A stretch of DNA of 64,000 nt from CAYNST01 sp964399955 (GTDB lineage: Bacteria > Pseudomonadota > Gammaproteobacteria > Pseudomonadales > Cellvibrionaceae), in assembly GCA_964399955.1 (NCBI GenBank), contig CAYNST010000004.1, forward strand, positions 1 to 64,000, written 5' to 3'. A model generated the notes under the pieces. That model was not told where the DNA came from and ran no database searches. It saw only the letters and a list, made by a program, of their open reading frames with translations. Position numbers and translations under genes: made by a program. This document shows positions 60,485-64,000 of this stretch, in pieces. Each line of letters starts with the position of its first letter. The first letter of the stretch is position 1.

Positions 60485-62599
60485 TTAGATGATATGTTGG
60501 CCGACCAGACAGCGCAGGACCACCAGTGAGCGTGCGGCGACTTCCAGCAAATCGCCCGCCTCGACGACCACTTCGTCATCTACCCATCCTACAGCGGTAT
60601 CCAGTTCTTTCATCCAGGAATCGCGGCTTTCGATTGTTGGAATCAAAAACTCCAGCGGCTCGTGATGGGCGTTGAGGATGATATAGAAACTGTCATCAAC
60701 TCGCGGCTCGCCTTTGGGGTTGGGGTTGGGAATGGTTTCACCGTTGAGAAAAACCCCCAATGATTTGGCGTGGCCCATATCCCAGTCTTCTTCGGTCATG
60801 GGCTGGCCTTCAAGTTTGAACCAGGCGATATCCTTCACATCGCTGCCGTAAATCGGGCGACCCTGAAACCAGCGGCGGCGATGAAAAACCGGGTGAACGG
60901 CGCGGTAATGGGTGAGGCGCTGACAGAAGGCGAGCAGGTCCGAATCCAGGTTTTTCCAGTCGTACCAGGATATTTCGTTGTCCTGGCAGTAGGTGTTGTT
61001 GTTGCCCCCCTGGGTGCGACCAATTTCATCGCCACCGGAAATCATCGGCACACCCTGGGACAGCAGCAGCGTGGCAAAAAAGTTGCGCTTCTGCTGCATG
61101 CGCAGTGCGAGCACCTTGGGGTCGTTGGTTTCTCCTTCGGCGCCGCAATTCCACGAGCGATTGTGGCTTTCGCCGTCGTTGTTGTCTTCGCCGTTGGCGT
61201 CGTTGCGCTTCTCGTGATAAGACACCAGGTCGTGCAGGGTGAAGCCGTCATGCGCGGTGACGAAATTGATGCTGGCAGAAGGCATGCGTGAAGTGTATTC
61301 GTAAAGATCCGAGCTGCCGGTAAAGCGGGACGCCAGTTCACCCAGTGTCTGCTCATGGCCTGCCCAGAAGTCGCGGACACAGTCGCGGTATTTGCCGTTC
61401 CACTCAGTCCAGACCGGTGGAAAGTTACCCACCTGATAACCGCCCTCGCCAACGTCCCAGGGCTCTGCGATCAACTTGACCTGGCTGATGACCGGGTCCT
61501 GTTGCATCAAGTCGAAGAACGCGGACAAGCGGTTCACATCGTGTAGCTCGCGCGCCAGGGTGGCCGCCAAGTCAAAGCGGAAGCCGTCCACGTGCATTTC
61601 CTGCACCCAGTAGCGCAGGGAGTCCATCAACAGTTGCAGTACGTGCGGGTGACGCATGTTCAGACTGTTGCCTGTGCCGGTGTAGTCCATGTAGTAGCGT
61701 TTGTCGTCGGTAAGCCGGTAGTAATAGGCGTTATCAATGCCCTTGAAGTTGAACATCGGCCCAAAGTGATTGCCCTCGGCGGTGTGGTTGTACACCACAT
61801 CCAGGATCACCTCTATGCCCGCCTGGTGCAGCGCCTTGACCATCTGCCTGAACTCCGCCGCCACGGCACCGGGGCGCTGGTCGCTGGCGTATTCGTTATG
61901 TGGCGCAAAATAGCTGACGGTGTTGTAGCCCCAGTAGTTGCGCAGGCCTCTGTCAATCAAGTGTTTATCGTGGGCAAAATGGTGAATGGGCATCAATTCT
62001 ACGGCGGTTACCCCCAGCTCCTTCAGATAGTCGGTCATTGCCGGGTGCGCCAGGCCTGCGTAGGTGCCGCGCAGCTCTTCCGGAATCTCCGGATGCCGCG
62101 CCGTCAGGCCCTTGACATGGGTTTCATAGATGATGGTTTCGTGCCAGGGTGTGCGCAGGTGCCGGTCGCCGCTCCAATCAAAATGCGGCTGGTGTACCAC
62201 GCTTTTGGGCATGTATCTGGCGCTGTCGTCGGTGTTGATCGCTTCCGGCCCTTCTTCCATATCGTAGGGGAATATGGCCTCGTCCCAGTCAATCTGACCG
62301 TCAATGGCCTTGGCGTATGGGTCCAGCAATAGCTTTGAGGGGTTGCAGCGGTGGCCGTTGGCCGGGTCCCAGGGGCCGTAGACCCGGTAGCCGTAGCGCT
62401 GCCCGGGTTCAATAGAAGGGATGTAGCCGTGCCAGCAGTAGCCGTTGACTTCCGGTAATTCGATACGGGTTTCGTTGCCGTCGTCATCAAACAAACACAG
62501 CTCTACCTTTTCGGCGATCTCTGAAAACAGTGAAAAATTAGTGCCGGCGCCGTCGTAGTTGGCGCCCAGCGGGTAGGGTGTGCCTGGCCATACTTTCAT
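60485..62599 (-). CDS. glgX: Glycogen debranching enzyme GlgX
   Basis: GH13 isoamylase-type enzyme that hydrolyses alpha-1,6 branches of phosphorylase-limit glycogen, 704 residues. The ATG at 62599 (GGGGA at 8 bases) starts MKVWPGTPYPLGANYDGAGT, the usual GlgX N-terminus with a CBM48 domain. The catalytic barrel has ILDVVYNHTAEGN, the nucleophile Asp in DGFRFDLAATL, the acid/base Glu in AEPWDVGEGGYQVG and the transition-state Asp in FVTAHDGFTLHDLVSY. A beta-sandwich C-domain ends the protein. It lies downstream of treZ, on the same strand, after a 745-base gap. Confidence 0.95.
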   Translation of the reverse strand: MKVWPGTPYPLGANYDGAGTNFSLFSEIAEKVELCLFDDDGNETRIELPEVNGYCWHGYIPSIEPGQRYGYRVYGPWDPANGHRCNPSKLLLDPYAKAIDGQIDWDEAIFPYDMEEGPEAINTDDSARYMPKSVVHQPHFDWSGDRHLRTPWHETIIYETHVKGLTARHPEIPEELRGTYAGLAHPAMTDYLKELGVTAVELMPIHHFAHDKHLIDRGLRNYWGYNTVSYFAPHNEYASDQRPGAVAAEFRQMVKALHQAGIEVILDVVYNHTAEGNHFGPMFNFKGIDNAYYYRLTDDKRYYMDYTGTGNSLNMRHPHVLQLLMDSLRYWVQEMHVDGFRFDLAATLARELHDVNRLSAFFDLMQQDPVISQVKLIAEPWDVGEGGYQVGNFPPVWTEWNGKYRDCVRDFWAGHEQTLGELASRFTGSSDLYEYTSRMPSASINFVTAHDGFTLHDLVSYHEKRNDANGEDNNDGESHNRSWNCGAEGETNDPKVLALRMQQKRNFFATLLLSQGVPMISGGDEIGRTQGGNNNTYCQDNEISWYDWKNLDSDLLAFCQRLTHYRAVHPVFHRRRWFQGRPIYGSDVKDIAWFKLEGQPMTEEDWDMGHAKSLGVFLNGETIPNPNPKGEPRVDDSFYIILNAHHEPLEFLIPTIESRDSWMKELDTAVGWVDDEVVVEAGDLLEVAARSLVVLRCLVGQHII

Positions 62600-63343
62600 A
62601 GATGTTTCCCCAATCGGATCAATGCTGTAATACCTGAAGCTGCGTCCAGGCGGCACACGAATGCCTCCATCAGTTGCCAACCGCTTGCACCAGGCGCCGA
62701 GCCGGCGAACAAACCGGCTCCGTCTGTTGCGCAGGGGTAACCCGCGTGTGCCTCGGACTCGCTCAGCTCCGGTAGATTAAGTGGCTGTTCCTGACCGTAA
62801 AATGTTGTAGTGCAGGCACGGCGGTTGTTTGGTAGCTGTTGCCTCAGGCACCACGAATCTCATCATTGTCAACTTTCTCGTTGATGATTGTTGTCGGGGC
62901 TGAGGTTGTGGGCCTATATGACCGGGCCTGCGGCAACGATCTGTGCCTGTTATACGCTCGGGAAGCTCGCTGAAGGGGCGTCGGTTTTGCCTTTTCAGTA
63001 ACTGTCACTCGTGCCAAATGCACTCGAACTGCCTGCCTATGCGTCAATGCTTTTTTCTGGTGCTCATGAACATTCCCATTCAGGTCTGACTCTCCAGACA
63101 GGACACTCCGGCATCGGGTGCCTGTGTTGCAGGGCGACTGATGGATCAGTATGTTCTAGTTTCTACGGATGAGACACGCTTTTTGACTAAAGCTGCCACT
63201 GCACCTCTTCTGTTAAGTACCAGAGACGCGTGCTGCGTTGAGTCAACATTTGGCGGAGATTCGCCAAGGTCCAGCTCTTGCTGACCCGGCAGTTTAAAGC
63301 CGGGCGTTTCGCAGCACGTGTTCTTTGATTCTGCTCCCTGGAT
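62600..63343. other. Intergenic region between treZ and glgX
   Basis: About 745 bases with no gene I can support. Two small stems lie near the treZ end: TTGGCG/CGCCAA (63250-63267) and CCCGGC/GCCGGG (63285-63304). Neither has a T run on the minus strand. The glgX promoter should be in this region. Confidence 0.45.
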
Positions 63344-64000
63344 TCAGTGCGCCCGGTTGTAGATGGCCACAGAATGCCCCGGCATGGCGATATAACGGCC
63401 GGCGAGTTCCACGCCCGGGTCCGATGCCATGACCTGCTGTTTACCTTGCAGTTCGTCGGCGGGCACCGTCTGGCTATCGGCGCTGAAGTTGCAAACGACG
63501 CTCAAGGTGCCCCGGCTTACCATCAGCCAACCCGCGCTTTCGTCAAACTCCACCGAGCTGCGGTTGAGGCGGTCGTCCATCAGATCGGGAATTTGGTGGC
63601 GCAGTTTGATCAGGGCCTTGTACCACTCCAAGATACTCTTGTGGGGTTCTTGCTGCAGCTCATTCCAATTCAATTTTGACTTCTGGAAGGTCTCCGGCGC
63701 CTGCGGATTGGGAACTTTTTCCGGGTCCCAGCCAAAAGCGGCAAATTCGTGCTGCCGCCCATTGCGCACAGCCTCCCCCAGCTCCGGGTCTTGGTGGTCG
63801 GTAAAATACAGGAAAGGCGCTGATGCGGCCCACTCCTCGCCCTGCCACAGCATGGGCAAAAAAGGCGAGGTCAGCATCAGCGCCGCGGCCAGCTTCATCT
63901 GCCCGGGGTTCAGCAGGTGGCTGAAGCGCTCGCCGAAGGCGCGGTTGCCCACCTGATCGTGATTCTGCAGGCAGACCACAAAGGTATGGCCGCGCAGATC
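63344..64000 (-). CDS. treZ: Malto-oligosyltrehalose trehalohydrolase, C-terminal part (cut by window edge)
   Basis: The reading frame is open to the window edge, so only about 218 C-terminal residues are visible. They contain the GH13 transition-state motif QNHDQVGNRAFGERFSHLLN, then the TreZ-type LMLTSPFLPMLWQGEEWAAS and FLYFTDHQDPELGEAVRNGR, followed by a C-terminal beta-sandwich ending PGHSVAIYNRAH. TreZ releases trehalose from maltooligosyl trehalose made by TreY. Its position next to glgX fits glycogen-to-trehalose conversion. Confidence 0.9.
   Translation of the reverse strand, partial: DLRGHTFVVCLQNHDQVGNRAFGERFSHLLNPGQMKLAAALMLTSPFLPMLWQGEEWAASAPFLYFTDHQDPELGEAVRNGRQHEFAAFGWDPEKVPNPQAPETFQKSKLNWNELQQEPHKSILEWYKALIKLRHQIPDLMDDRLNRSSVEFDESAGWLMVSRGTLSVVCNFSADSQTVPADELQGKQQVMASDPGVELAGRYIAMPGHSVAIYNRAH

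Noticed and set aside
1..64000. CRISPR array, insertion sequence or prophage
   Set aside because: No regular spacer-repeat array, transposase or phage gene was recognised. The nearest candidates, the paired TTCAG boxes and the gap-flanking 18-mer, are not CRISPR-like.

Overview
The window looks like a chromosomal scaffold of a free-living marine or soil gammaproteobacterium, most likely of the Cellvibrionales/Alteromonadales type. This rests on the housekeeping genes (RNase R, RlmB, fermentative D-lactate dehydrogenase, a TrpR-controlled trpEG operon), on a secreted c-type cytochrome with a long polyserine linker of the kind common in Cellvibrionaceae, and on abundant envelope and polysaccharide genes. 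The lineage is inferred; there is no rRNA here. Two 100-N runs (13036-13135 and 60283-60382) are scaffold gaps.

Layout. 1-731: the 5' end of a type I restriction-modification hsdM gene lies just beyond the 3' end of a tRNA-Leu(CAG), a typical island boundary. 880-7469: rnr, rlmB, ldhA, a small acidic secreted protein, a degenerate alpha/beta-hydrolase (DUF3530) and rpe. 7591-28940: a large exopolysaccharide locus of Wzx/Wzy type. It has an outer-membrane export lipoprotein, a BY-kinase-like protein whose Walker A lysine codon is missing, a Wzz-type chain-length protein, six glycosyltransferases, a hexapeptide acyltransferase, a membrane O-acyltransferase, a beta-helix lipoprotein that may act on the polymer, an alkaline-phosphatase-superfamily enzyme, a Wzy-like polymerase/ligase and a Wzx flippase. 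No initiating phosphoglycosyltransferase and no exosortase is visible.

29201-40307: a DUF421 membrane protein, sbcD-sbcC, the trpR-trpE-trpG operon (with a recognisable TrpR operator abutting the trpR start codon, so the mRNA may be leaderless), a proline-rich small protein, a yeast-type cytosine deaminase, a secreted dienelactone-hydrolase-like protein, and a methyltransferase related to carnosine N-methyltransferases that carries a zinc ribbon and probably a PqqD-like tail. 40510-44624: a DUF1552 Tat-type protein paired with a DUF1592-family dihaem lipoprotein. 44827-49616: a maltose-acetyltransferase-like enzyme, two paralogous secreted PRC-barrel proteins, and a RIO1-type kinase with a small partner.

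49899-59536: a 2680-residue lipoprotein with about 21 Ig-like repeats, encoded directly downstream of a 523-residue autotransporter-type barrel protein; together they look like a surface adhesion or matrix module. 60485-64000: glycogen debranching enzyme GlgX and the C-terminal part of malto-oligosyltrehalose trehalohydrolase TreZ, that is, glycogen-to-trehalose metabolism.

Main points for follow-up are the pseudo-BY-kinase in the polysaccharide locus, the giant Ig lipoprotein/autotransporter pair, the N2227-type methyltransferase fusion, the DUF1552/DUF1592 cytochrome pair with a carbohydrate-binding-like insert, and the leaderless-looking autoregulated trpREG operon.
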